Positions 18,027 to 26,928 of a stretch of DNA of 64,000 bases are shown piece after piece. A program made the translations under genes and the position numbers. The first letter of the stretch is position 1, and every line of letters starts with the position of its first letter. The notes under the pieces were generated by a model. That model made no database searches, had not been told where the DNA came from, and saw only the letters and a program-made list of their open reading frames with translations. Source of the stretch: Leptospira abararensis (GTDB taxonomy: Bacteria; Spirochaetota; Leptospiria; Leptospirales; Leptospiraceae); NCBI RefSeq assembly GCF_016918735.1, contig NZ_JAFFPR010000048.1:1-64000 (forward strand), in the 5' to 3' direction.

Positions 18027-18968
18027 CTAAATTTGAATCGCGTTTTCATTCCGAATAGGAAATCGGATTTCAAAACAAGTGCCATTTGTTTTTTCAGTAG
18101 CCAATGTTCCTCTAAGCTGTTTTACTAAGTTTCTAACAAGAGTGAGACCTATTCCTTTTCCATCCAAAAAATCAATTCCTATACCTAAACCATCGTCTTT
18201 CACCACAAGGATAAATTGGTCTCCCATTTTACCCAAACTAACTTCAATTTTTCCCCTAGAACGATTCATAAAGGCGTGTCGAAAAGAATTAGATACAAGT
18301 TCATTCAAAATCAAACCCATAGGAATGGCTCGATCTAAATCCATTTCCAAACCCTCTTCAATTAACTCATGCAATTCAATATTATTTTTTTCGTTTAAAT
18401 AGGTTACTTTCAGATTACCTAATATAGAATTAAAGATAAGATTCAAATCAACATACAATAAATTTGGTGATCCATAGATAATTTTATGAACCGAAGCGAT
18501 CGCCATAATTCTATTTTGGATCAAACCAAGTGAAGTTGTTAACTTAAGATCATTCTCTGACTCTACCTGCATTGCCAAAAGACCGGAAATGATTTGTAAA
18601 TTATTATTCACTCTATGGTGAATTTCCGTGAGTAACTTAGATTTTAATTTTAGATCAGACTTGATTTGTCTTTCATGTTCAATCCGCTGCGTTTGTTCCT
18701 TTTTTACGGAATGAACATATAAAAAAATAAGAAAAAACATGGCGTATAGGTCTTTAAAAAAACCTTCGTACTCATCGAAATAGTCTATCGAATATCCATG
18801 CTCAAATACATTGGAAATACTCACATAACAAGGAATAATGGCAAGAATCAAAACGAATGTCCCCTCTCCCCGATAGTTAGGGCGACGGATCAAATTTTTC
18901 ACTATGATAAAAATCGCGATCAGATAAACGAATAAGGAGAATAGGTTTAATAAGGTTACGAGATTCAT
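18027..18968 (-). CDS. Membrane sensor histidine kinase (HisKA_2 type)
   Basis: Short sensor kinase of 313 residues. Three hydrophobic segments (about 5-25, 38-53, 73-86) form the input part. The DHp helix has the HisKA_2 box LLTEIHHRVNNNLQIISGLL with the phosphoacceptor histidine at 117 or 118. The HATPase domain shows LNELVSNSFRHAF (N box), DDGLGIG (G1) and GKGIGLTLVRNLV (G2). No response regulator is adjacent. Its start lies one base after the stop of the 88-residue membrane protein upstream, which probably works with it. Confidence 0.87.
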   Translation of the reverse strand: MNLVTLLNLFSLFVYLIAIFIIVKNLIRRPNYRGEGTFVLILAIIPCYVSISNVFEHGYSIDYFDEYEGFFKDLYAMFFLIFLYVHSVKKEQTQRIEHERQIKSDLKLKSKLLTEIHHRVNNNLQIISGLLAMQVESENDLKLTTSLGLIQNRIMAIASVHKIIYGSPNLLYVDLNLIFNSILGNLKVTYLNEKNNIELHELIEEGLEMDLDRAIPMGLILNELVSNSFRHAFMNRSRGKIEVSLGKMGDQFILVVKDDGLGIGIDFLDGKGIGLTLVRNLVKQLRGTLATEKTNGTCFEIRFPIRNENAIQI

Positions 18969-18969
18969 A

Positions 18970-19236
18970 TCAGTGATGTGACACCAAAATTTCTTTTTTC
19001 AAACTTACTAGAAATAGAACTGAGGAAAGAAAGTAAAAAGTGTGTTCGAGGAGATTAAAAAAATCTTGGAAAAAAAAACCCTCGATAACAGTAAAAATAT
19101 TACTCAGCCAAACGCAAAAAAAACCTAAAATCAAAAAGTGAAATTTAGGAATTAACCCCAAACTAAGCAACCGTAAAGTTATTAATAACCCTACACTATC
19201 AAAAATAAGATTTAGGACTTCACTTATTTGATACAT
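18970..19236 (-). CDS. Small membrane protein paired with the histidine kinase
   Basis: 88 residues with three likely membrane helices and no recognised family. It ends one base before the kinase start (TGA-T-ATG), so the two are translationally coupled. Together they would give a six-helix sensor module, so this could be a split-off N-terminal part of the kinase input domain. Confidence 0.6.
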   Translation of the reverse strand: MYQISEVLNLIFDSVGLLITLRLLSLGLIPKFHFLILGFFCVWLSNIFTVIEGFFFQDFFNLLEHTFYFLSSVLFLVSLKKEILVSHH

Positions 19237-19415
19237 ATTTTACCGATACTAGGACATACCTGTGTTTTCCTAGACGACAAACTATAACAGGATTTTGTTT
19301 ATGGTAAAGTGATTATTTAGAAAAAAGGGAACATAAAATCCCAAAATAGAAAAGAATCCATTTATTCTTAAAAATTTGATTGATAGAATCCGGTTTCATT
19401 TCGTACAAAAACGGA

Positions 19416-19913
19416 ATGTCCGATTTTCCTTTTTTACAATTTTCAGCAAAAATCGAAATCATAGGGATCAATCCTTTTGTATTTTTACCTAAACAAATTT
19501 TGGTATCACTCATGGAACAAGCAAAAACGGATAAAGGGAAAATTCGAGTCACTCTCAGAATTGATGGTTTCCAATTCACACAAACACTCGTTAAATATAG
19601 TGGAGAATGGCGTTTGTATTTGAATACACCTATGAGAAGAGCTGCAAAAAAAAATGTAGGAGACAAGGCCAATTTCGAAATTAGGTTCAATCCTGAAAAA
19701 AAAATTCACCCGATATCCTTGGAACTAAAAGAAGCTTTGGGGAAAAATAAAAAAGCAAAAGCTAAATTTGAAACGCTTAGCCCTTCTTTGCAAAATGAAA
19801 TGATGCGTTATATTTCCGGTCTTAAATCCGAAAAAAGCAAAAAAGAAAACGTAGATCGCGCAATTTTATTTTTGTTAGGCAGCGGAAATTTCCTTGGTAG
19901 AGGAGCCTCATAG
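19416..19913 (+). CDS. DUF1905/YdeI-like protein
   Basis: 165 residues from the ATG at 19416 (an in-frame ATG lies at 19380). The N-terminal half (FSAKIEIIGINPFVFLPKQI through GEWRLYLNTPMR) matches DUF1905. The C-terminal part (LSPSLQNEMMRYISGLKSEKSKKENVDRAILFL) matches the YdeI/OmpD-associated region seen in similar bacterial proteins. Function is unknown; it is soluble and has no signal peptide. A strong hairpin overlaps its stop codon. Confidence 0.75.
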   Translation: MSDFPFLQFSAKIEIIGINPFVFLPKQILVSLMEQAKTDKGKIRVTLRIDGFQFTQTLVKYSGEWRLYLNTPMRRAAKKNVGDKANFEIRFNPEKKIHPISLELKEALGKNKKAKAKFETLSPSLQNEMMRYISGLKSEKSKKENVDRAILFLLGSGNFLGRGAS

Positions 19914-19931
19914 AGGTCTCTACCAAGGAAA
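19889..19931. terminator. Bidirectional hairpin terminator
   Basis: Arms of 14 perfectly paired bases (TTTCCTTGGTAGAG and its complement) surround a 15-base loop that can itself pair CCTC with GAGG. It overlaps the stop codon of the DUF1905 gene and lies between convergent genes. Confidence 0.75.
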
Positions 19932-19943
19932 ATAATTTTCGAT

Positions 19944-20933
19944 TTAAGATAAATCAGAAATACTACTTTTCGCCAATCGCAATACATCTGTTAGGAATTT
20001 TCTATGGCTTACGATCAACTCTTGTTTCGATTCCCGCGCAGGATTAAAAATACCTCGTTTACGAAAGACCTTCCAAGGATCCAACTGAATGTCCGCCCAA
20101 GTTCCAATCTCCAATGTAAGTGGGAGAAATCTTGATCCATTTGGTTTTGACTGAGCTTTTGTTTTTTGATACTGATTATATAAGCGATCCCAAAGGTCCC
20201 CATGGGTTGTATAGGTTTCACTTTGAGGACCAAATCGATACAAGATATGATTAAATTTTGTAGTAAGGTGGTTAGCAATTTTCTGAAATAACGATTCATC
20301 TACACATTGTTCATGTGTTCCTGCATAAGGCCACCAAACATGATCAACTGCACCAAATCCAGAATGAATATCGATCACAGGAATCATAGTGTTTTCGGCA
20401 GGTAACAGGTATTTGCTGTAAAATCGATCTAACACTTTTGATTCCGCTTGTAAAACATTACCTCTATAATACGGAAATACATTGGAAATTTTATGGCCAC
20501 CAAAAAAGAAAGGGGCTTTCACCGCTTCCACTCCCGAGTTTCGCATCAAATCAACGCCACCTGGGTTCGACCTACGTTTCGTTGCCACACCACCCGGATT
20601 CAAAATTGGAATGCAGACAATTCCTAATTCCCCATCTTTAATTTCTCGATACAATTCCGACGTTTTGCGTGCAAACAAATCATCTAAAAAATCTAGCAAA
20701 ACACGAATTCCGATCGTTTCTAAGCCATGGACTCCGGCAACTAACCCAGCTACATTTTGTTTGATTGCCTTTTCTTTTCCAATTTCTAAAACATAAATGG
20801 GGAACCGAAAACCTTCTTTCGTTCTTGTGGAAAAACCAAATTGTTTGAATCGAACTAGTTTACCACCTAACTTTACGATTTTCAGTATCCTATTTTCATA
20901 TCGATTGAGACGTTTCATTCCTCTAAGCATCAA
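19944..20933 (-). CDS. M14-family zinc carboxypeptidase-like protein
   Basis: 329 residues with the M14 metallopeptidase core. The zinc motif H-x-x-E is in AGVHGLETIG, the substrate arginine region is NPGGVDLMRNSG, the third zinc ligand is in DIHSGFG and the general-base glutamate is in LTLEIGTW. It has no signal peptide and is likely cytoplasmic. The M14 fold also covers succinylglutamate-desuccinylase-like and DUF2817-type proteins, so the substrate is open. The start may be residue 1 or the methionine at residue 6. Confidence 0.8.
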   Translation of the reverse strand: MMLRGMKRLNRYENRILKIVKLGGKLVRFKQFGFSTRTKEGFRFPIYVLEIGKEKAIKQNVAGLVAGVHGLETIGIRVLLDFLDDLFARKTSELYREIKDGELGIVCIPILNPGGVATKRRSNPGGVDLMRNSGVEAVKAPFFFGGHKISNVFPYYRGNVLQAESKVLDRFYSKYLLPAENTMIPVIDIHSGFGAVDHVWWPYAGTHEQCVDESLFQKIANHLTTKFNHILYRFGPQSETYTTHGDLWDRLYNQYQKTKAQSKPNGSRFLPLTLEIGTWADIQLDPWKVFRKRGIFNPARESKQELIVSHRKFLTDVLRLAKSSISDLS

Positions 20934-21183
20934 ATATTAACCTATAAATCCTCGTAACATCATCATAAAAATGCGGATCCATCAATGAAAGGAACCGACA
21001 GTACTCACAATCTCAAATAGAATCCTTTTGGAGAAATTCTATTTAAGAGGATTATATTACAATTTGATTACGAAATATCCAAGTTAGAGAGGAGAATAGA
21101 AAAAGACGGAATCACCACCTCCTGTATAAAAACAATTTCCGAATTGCATTTACTATCAATCTGATTTTTCTAAAGTTTATCTG

Positions 21184-22161
21184 ATGAACAGACCTGCAAA
21201 AAAAACCAATCTCAAAAAATACAAAGAAGAATCCATTACAACAAATGGGGTACATATCCGAGTAGGTATTTGGCCAGGAAAAAAACAAACAATCGTTTGT
21301 TTGCATGGATTGTCAGGAAATTTATACTCAATGAAACCTTTAGCGGAACGATTGAACCGTTTAGGATTTAGGGTTTTATCTTATGATTTGCGAGGTAGAG
21401 GTAAATCCGACAAACCTGAGTCTGGTTATGGATTTCAAAACCATATTAAAGATTTAAGTGGTATCCTATCTTATTATAAAATCAAAAATCCGATTTTTTT
21501 TGCACATTCATTTGGATGTATGATTGCTCTACGTTATGTAATTACCTATCCAGAAGTAGCCAAAGCTATGATTCTTATGGATGGCGGAGGCCTTCTCTCT
21601 CTTTCCAAAAGAATCCAAGTTTTGAAAGTTTTAAAACAATCGTTTGAGAGATTGGACATTACTTATCCAACTATATCCGAATATTTACAACTAATCCAGA
21701 ACTCTCCTCTAGTGCCTCGTTGGTCAAAAGAAATAGAAGAATACTTTCGATTAGAGCTGCACAAAACAAAAGATGGTTATGTATGCCATATGCCTGGCTT
21801 TGTGATGGAAGAAGAGTTAAAAGAGATGGGAGGTTCTATGTATTTTACAAATATCTTCAAAAATTTAATTAAAGATCCCAAAAGGGTGATTTCTAAAATC
21901 AAAGAAAACAAATTTATTGAGTTCGAAAGAATACAAATCCCTACCCTCATCCTTCGTGCCACCGAAATGAATTTATTTCCTAAAGATGATTTATTGCCAA
22001 AAGATTCATTTGAATCCATGTTGGAACGAATTCCTAATTCTCAAGGGATAGAAATCAAAACAAACCATTATGGAATTCTTTTTGACAAACTAAAAGAAAG
22101 AGACTTGGCCATCGAAACATTTTTGAAAGGTTTGAAAGTAAAACAGGGAGTTTCTAGTTAA
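21184..22161 (+). CDS. Alpha/beta hydrolase
   Basis: 325 residues of the alpha/beta-hydrolase fold. The oxyanion region is CLHGLSGN, the RGRGKSDKPESG strand follows, and the nucleophile elbow is FAHSFGCMIAL. The likely acid is in LILRATEMN and the catalytic histidine in TNHYGIL. The N terminus is basic, without a signal peptide. Substrate cannot be told; relatives include esterases and epoxide or ester hydrolases. A hairpin overlaps its stop. Confidence 0.85.
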   Translation: MNRPAKKTNLKKYKEESITTNGVHIRVGIWPGKKQTIVCLHGLSGNLYSMKPLAERLNRLGFRVLSYDLRGRGKSDKPESGYGFQNHIKDLSGILSYYKIKNPIFFAHSFGCMIALRYVITYPEVAKAMILMDGGGLLSLSKRIQVLKVLKQSFERLDITYPTISEYLQLIQNSPLVPRWSKEIEEYFRLELHKTKDGYVCHMPGFVMEEELKEMGGSMYFTNIFKNLIKDPKRVISKIKENKFIEFERIQIPTLILRATEMNLFPKDDLLPKDSFESMLERIPNSQGIEIKTNHYGILFDKLKERDLAIETFLKGLKVKQGVSS

Positions 22162-22173
22162 CAAACTTCCCTG
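22144..22173. terminator. Hairpin terminator
   Basis: CAGGGAGTTT pairs with AAACTTCCCTG (one bulged base) around a nine-base loop that includes the hydrolase stop codon. It sits between two convergent genes. Confidence 0.55.
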
Positions 22174-22185
22174 CCTGGCGAACGT

Positions 22186-22464
22186 CTACGGATGACCTTT
22201 CCCTTTACACTTTCCGCCCTTTACTGTAGAATCCCAATAACAATCAGGATTTTTCAAACACTTGTTACTGTCTGGTTTTTTTGTGCAAAGTTTATGTATT
22301 TTATCTTCCACCTTATCAGGGTTTAACGCCGGCTCATTTTCAGCCGTTTCTACTTTGCCTTGCATTTGGCAGGAGAGATCATTTTCCTCACAGTCTTCCG
22401 CTAATAGCGGAGAAAATGAAATTACAATTACCACAAGTAACTTTAGAATTAAGAATCGATTCAT
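22186..22464 (-). CDS. Small secreted cysteine-rich protein
   Basis: 92 residues. A cleavable signal peptide ends near SPLLAED, and the mature part of about 70 residues has six cysteines and a Lys/Gly-rich tail (KGGKCKGKGHP). The spacing of cysteines suggests disulfides in the periplasm or outside. AGGAGTAGG lies just before the ATG. Family and role are unknown. Confidence 0.65.
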   Translation of the reverse strand: MNRFLILKLLVVIVISFSPLLAEDCEENDLSCQMQGKVETAENEPALNPDKVEDKIHKLCTKKPDSNKCLKNPDCYWDSTVKGGKCKGKGHP

Positions 22465-22692
22465 ACCTACTCCTTATACTGTCCCAATTTCGTAGAGAGT
22501 AAGTTTAACAAAGGATACAACGGGAAGGCAATAATTTTTTTACTCTATTTCTTACACCACCCCAACATAGATTGATTAACATTTGTCGCCGAAACACCCA
22601 TTGCAATTGCATTGACTACTTCCGTACAATTCCTAAGTTATGGTTAGATACCAAACCAATTGATTTCAAAATGGATCTCTTTGGTTTGTCTA

Positions 22693-23307
22693 ATGGATCT
22701 CAACGGAATGAAAACTCAAGCCGAAAAGGAACGATGTTCCTGGTGTTTAAAATTTGACCAATACATCCAGTACCATGACGAAGAATGGGGAGTTCCCGTT
22801 CATGATGACCGAACTCATTTTGAGTTTTTAATTCTAGAAGGCGCCCAAGCCGGACTCAGTTGGTCGACTATCTTAAAGAAACGAGAAGGTTATAGAAAAG
22901 TATTTGCAAACTTTGACCCCATGAAGGTAGCAAAGTTCACTGATAAAAAATTAGAGACCATCCTACTCAATCCAGCAATTGTTCGGAATCGATTGAAAGT
23001 TTTTGCTGCTGTAAACAATGCAAAACGATTTTTAGAAATACAAAAAGAATTTGGTTCTTTTGATTTTTATATTTGGAGTTTTGTTGGTCACAAACCCATT
23101 CAAAACAAACGAAAGAGTTTAAAAGAAGTCCCGGCAACTACAAAAGAATCCGACGCACTGAGTAAGGATCTAATCAAACGTGGATTCAAGTTTGTAGGAA
23201 GCACGGTCATTTATGCCCATATGCAAGCCTGTGGACTTGTCAATGACCATGTAGACAGCTGTTTTCGTTACAAGGAACTCACCTCTTCAGGACTCCGTAA
23301 AAAATAA
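22693..23307 (+). CDS. tag: DNA-3-methyladenine glycosylase I
   Basis: Base-excision repair enzyme removing 3-methyladenine. The Tag signature is clear: CSWC near the N terminus, YHDEEWGVPVHDD, FEFLILEGAQAGLSWSTIL, and the C-terminal zinc-ligand part HMQACGLVNDHVDSCFRY. The start is uncertain: ATG at 22693 (204 residues), 22708, or further upstream at 22660; none has a strong ribosome site. Its last 29 bases overlap the end of the convergent TetR gene. Confidence 0.93.
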   Translation: MDLNGMKTQAEKERCSWCLKFDQYIQYHDEEWGVPVHDDRTHFEFLILEGAQAGLSWSTILKKREGYRKVFANFDPMKVAKFTDKKLETILLNPAIVRNRLKVFAAVNNAKRFLEIQKEFGSFDFYIWSFVGHKPIQNKRKSLKEVPATTKESDALSKDLIKRGFKFVGSTVIYAHMQACGLVNDHVDSCFRYKELTSSGLRKK

Positions 23308-23854
23308 CATTCACAACTTCCAATTGAAACTCATGAATGTTCAATGGAATTGTAATAGAGTTTTTATTACTTAGAAGCATTTCAATGGACGAAAGAAAGA
23401 GATGAACTGCCACCTCGGGCATAAATCCATCTCGAAGTTCTCCTTTCACTTTTGCCATATTAAAAATTTTTCCAATCGATTCTGGCATTTCTTTTTCTCT
23501 TCGTTTTCTGAATCGTTCCATTTGTACAGGAAACATTTCTGAGATTTCACGGATAAACAAATCATTTATCACATACGGAGATTCCTCAACGAGTGATCGG
23601 TGCATTTTAGAAAACTTTTGCACCGCAGTAAGAGTTTCGTCATTTGCAATTTCCAAAATGATCTTCTGAATCTCATTTTGTTTATACTCCAAATAAAATT
23701 CCATTAGGTCTTGTTTATTGGAATAGTATTTATACAAAGTTTTACGACTGATTTTCAATGAACTTGCAATCTCTTCCATTTTCGTTTTGGAATATCCATA
23801 CTTTACGAAAAGTTCTTCTGCTTTTTCTAAAATTCTAATCTGCACCGGATCCAA
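23279..23854 (-). CDS. TetR-family regulator of the efflux operon
   Basis: 191 residues. The N-terminal HTH is typical (KAEELFVKYGYSKTKMEEIASSLKISRKTLYKYYSNKQDLMEFYL) and is followed by a helical ligand-binding domain. It starts 11 bases after the RND pump gene, so it is the third gene of the operon and likely its repressor. A large palindromic region at the operon start is the expected binding site. Confidence 0.88.
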   Translation of the reverse strand: MDPVQIRILEKAEELFVKYGYSKTKMEEIASSLKISRKTLYKYYSNKQDLMEFYLEYKQNEIQKIILEIANDETLTAVQKFSKMHRSLVEESPYVINDLFIREISEMFPVQMERFRKRREKEMPESIGKIFNMAKVKGELRDGFMPEVAVHLFLSSIEMLLSNKNSITIPLNIHEFQLEVVNVIFYGVLKR

Positions 23855-23865
23855 AATTTAAACCC

Positions 23866-26800
23866 TCACTCATTCTTTCTTTTCATTAAATTGATCAATC
23901 GCGTAATGTACTGGTAGACCGCTGGGATCACATAGAGTGTAAGTATCGTAGAAGAAATAAGTCCACCAATCACAGTCACTCCCATACTGGTTCTCTGTTT
24001 AGATGCTTCGTTAAGTCCAATGGCAACAGGCATCATACCAGCAATCAGCGCGATCGATGTCATAAGGATTGGCCTTAACCTTGCCCTTCCTGCTTCAATA
24101 AGCGCAGTCCTCGTATCTACTCCAGTATTTTGTAAGTCTTTGGCAAAATCAATGAGAAGAATCGAATTTTTGGTAGCCAATCCGAAAAGTAAAATCATTC
24201 CAATATTAGCAAATATATCCATTGATTTCCCAGTAAGAAACAGTCCCAAAAAAGCGCCTGTCATTGCCAAAGGAATCACTACCAAAATGGAAATCGGGAT
24301 CATAAAACTTTCATACAAAGACGCAAGCACTAGATAAATAAACACTACCCCGAGTCCAAGTGCGATGGCCATGTTCTTTCCCGTTGATTCCAAGTTTTCT
24401 GTTTGCCCACTGTATGATACTTTGATTCCATCAGGTGTCGGAAGTTCCTCTTTTAAGATTCGTTGTAATTCCGACATTACATACCCAGAGCCTCGTCCAT
24501 TTGGATCGGTGTCGGCTGAAATTTCTACCGAACGATTCCTGTTTTGCCTTTGGATCGTAGCTGGTCCTGTTGTGGGAACACCTGAGGTAACGTAAGAAAG
24601 TGGAACTAAATAACCGTTGATATTTGGAACAGAAACATTGTGAAAATTCTTTTCAATGTTTCTTTGATCATCTAACATCCGAACACGAATGTCATACTCT
24701 AAGTTTTTTTCTCTAAACACTGCAGAAGTATCACCCTCTACTATGGTTCTTAGTTCTCTGCCGAGAGACTGTGGATTAACACCCAACTTTACAATTTGTT
24801 CTCCCTTGGGGACAATTTTGAATTCAGGAGCTCCTTCTCGGAGACTAATGTCAGGATCTGTTAGATCAGGAATTTTATTAATTTTTTCAAAGACAAGTTT
24901 GCTATACGATTCCACTTCCTCTGGATCATTTCCAGTGATGACAAAGGAAAAGGATCTTTGCCCACCGCCGATTGCATCATAGTTCTTTACTATCGGTTTT
25001 GCATAAACATACGGTGATAATTCTTTTCTAATGTATTCTTTAAACTGAGGGGTATTGAGTTTTCTTTTTTTGGTAGGCACTAACTCCACATAGATATCAA
25101 TTTTATTTTGTTTTACATATCCGGCTGTTAAATGGACTTCCTTTTTCGATCTTAAAAGAGCATTCACTTCTTCGTTCAATGCCTTTGTAGCTTCAACACT
25201 AGAACCTGGTGGTAATTCAAAAGTGACTGTAAATTGTCCTAAATCTTGTGTAGGGATAAACTCAGATTTTAATGTTTTGGATACAAATATACTACTTACA
25301 AATATAAAGAGAGCAATCGATAAGACAAATAGTGGATGTTTGGTTGATACTTCCAGAGTTTTCACATAACCATTGGTTAATTTTTCTTGGAATCGATCAA
25401 AAGCACGAAGTGGAATCGATAAGAATCTTTCTATTTTTCCTGGCTCTTTAGGGTTATGTTCCCCACCGAAGTAAGCCGACATCATCGGTGCAATCGTTAA
25501 AGCATCGTATAAGGAGATGATCAAGGCAAAACAAACGGTTAGTCCGAAAGGACGCAGAATTTGTCCAATCACTCCATCGATAAAGGCAATCGGTCCAAAG
25601 ACAGCAAGGATTGCAAACGTAGTGGCAAGTACAGCAAGGGTGACTTCTTTTGTACCATCAAGGGCAGCTTGTTTGCTATCCTTACCCATCTCTTTATGTC
25701 TATGGATATTTTCTCTCACCACAATTGCATCATCAATCAAAAGTCCTACCGCAAGAGAAAGTGCAAGTAAAGTCATTTGGTTGATCGTAAATCCAGCAAA
25801 ACTCATCAGGATAAAAGATCCAAGGAGCGAAGTTGGTAAAGCGAGGCCCGTAATCAAAGTGGAACGAACACTTCCTAAAAAAAATAAAACCACAATAATT
25901 GTCAGTGCAATACCAATGTAAATGGATTCCTCTACATCCCAAACATTATCTTTAACAACTTTAGAAGAATCATTATAATAATCAAAGGTGACATCAGGAA
26001 ATTCTTTCTTTAAATCACCAATTTTCTTTTTTACTGCTTCTGCTACCTGTACCGAGTTAGATCCTGATTGTTTATAAACTAGTAAAAATAGTGCCGGTTT
26101 TCCATTCCAATAAGCAAGGGAGGTTACATCTTCGGATCCAACTACAACCCGACCTACATCCGAAAGCTGAATTGGAATTTCGTTATTCAAAAAACTAATG
26201 GGAACATTTCGAATCTCATCAAAACTTCGGTATTCATTGATGGTTCGAAACGATAAATCAGAATGTTCACCTCGGACCTTTCCTGCAGGAATATTGGCAC
26301 CACCCGCAGCAATCCTTTGTGATACTTGGCTAGCCGACAAATTCCTTGATTTCAACTTGTTTCGATCTAGTTCCACCCATATTTCTTTTTTCCTTCCTCC
26401 GACGATGTCAACAGAACCCACATTGGAAACAGATATTAACCTTTGTTTGATTGTTTCAGAAGCAAAATCATAAAACTCGTTCTCTCCCAATTTGGATTGA
26501 ATAGAGATACTTAAAATCGGTTGGTCTGCTGGATCCAATCGTTTGATCACAGGTTCGTCTACTTCTGCTGGTAATTTTTTCTTAGCAAAAGCAACTTTAT
26601 CTCTAATTTGTTGTTCCGCATAACTAATAACAGTCTCCGAAGAAAACTCAGCCACAATTACAACCGACCCTTCGTTACAAATAGATCTTAGTTTTTTTAA
26701 TCCAGAAATTGTAGAAAGTTCATCTTCAATTGGTTTGGCGACCAAGGTTTCAATTTCATTGGGAGCAGCTCCAGGATAATTTACATTGATGGAAATAGTT

Positions 26801-26928
26801 GGGAAACTTAAGTCAGGAAAGTTCTCTACCCCGAGTTTTCCAAAACTCACAATCCCCACAACCACAATCAGAATTACGGTACAAGCTATAAATACAGGCC
26901 TTTGTATGGATAATTTTGCTAAATTCAT
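23866..26928 (-). CDS. RND efflux transporter, HAE1/AcrB family
   Basis: Inner-membrane proton-driven drug/solvent exporter of 1020 residues, the normal RND length. It starts FIACTVILIVVVGIVSFGKLGVENFPDLSFPTI and has the proton-relay aspartates in GLLIDDAIVVREN (about residue 395). The second membrane half includes GAFLGLFLTGKSMDIFANIGMILLFGLATKNSILLIDF. It overlaps the upstream TolC-like gene by four bases. No membrane-fusion (adaptor) gene lies in the operon, which is unusual for this family. Confidence 0.95.
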   Translation of the reverse strand: MNLAKLSIQRPVFIACTVILIVVVGIVSFGKLGVENFPDLSFPTISINVNYPGAAPNEIETLVAKPIEDELSTISGLKKLRSICNEGSVVIVAEFSSETVISYAEQQIRDKVAFAKKKLPAEVDEPVIKRLDPADQPILSISIQSKLGENEFYDFASETIKQRLISVSNVGSVDIVGGRKKEIWVELDRNKLKSRNLSASQVSQRIAAGGANIPAGKVRGEHSDLSFRTINEYRSFDEIRNVPISFLNNEIPIQLSDVGRVVVGSEDVTSLAYWNGKPALFLLVYKQSGSNSVQVAEAVKKKIGDLKKEFPDVTFDYYNDSSKVVKDNVWDVEESIYIGIALTIIVVLFFLGSVRSTLITGLALPTSLLGSFILMSFAGFTINQMTLLALSLAVGLLIDDAIVVRENIHRHKEMGKDSKQAALDGTKEVTLAVLATTFAILAVFGPIAFIDGVIGQILRPFGLTVCFALIISLYDALTIAPMMSAYFGGEHNPKEPGKIERFLSIPLRAFDRFQEKLTNGYVKTLEVSTKHPLFVLSIALFIFVSSIFVSKTLKSEFIPTQDLGQFTVTFELPPGSSVEATKALNEEVNALLRSKKEVHLTAGYVKQNKIDIYVELVPTKKRKLNTPQFKEYIRKELSPYVYAKPIVKNYDAIGGGQRSFSFVITGNDPEEVESYSKLVFEKINKIPDLTDPDISLREGAPEFKIVPKGEQIVKLGVNPQSLGRELRTIVEGDTSAVFREKNLEYDIRVRMLDDQRNIEKNFHNVSVPNINGYLVPLSYVTSGVPTTGPATIQRQNRNRSVEISADTDPNGRGSGYVMSELQRILKEELPTPDGIKVSYSGQTENLESTGKNMAIALGLGVVFIYLVLASLYESFMIPISILVVIPLAMTGAFLGLFLTGKSMDIFANIGMILLFGLATKNSILLIDFAKDLQNTGVDTRTALIEAGRARLRPILMTSIALIAGMMPVAIGLNEASKQRTSMGVTVIGGLISSTILTLYVIPAVYQYITRLINLMKRKNE

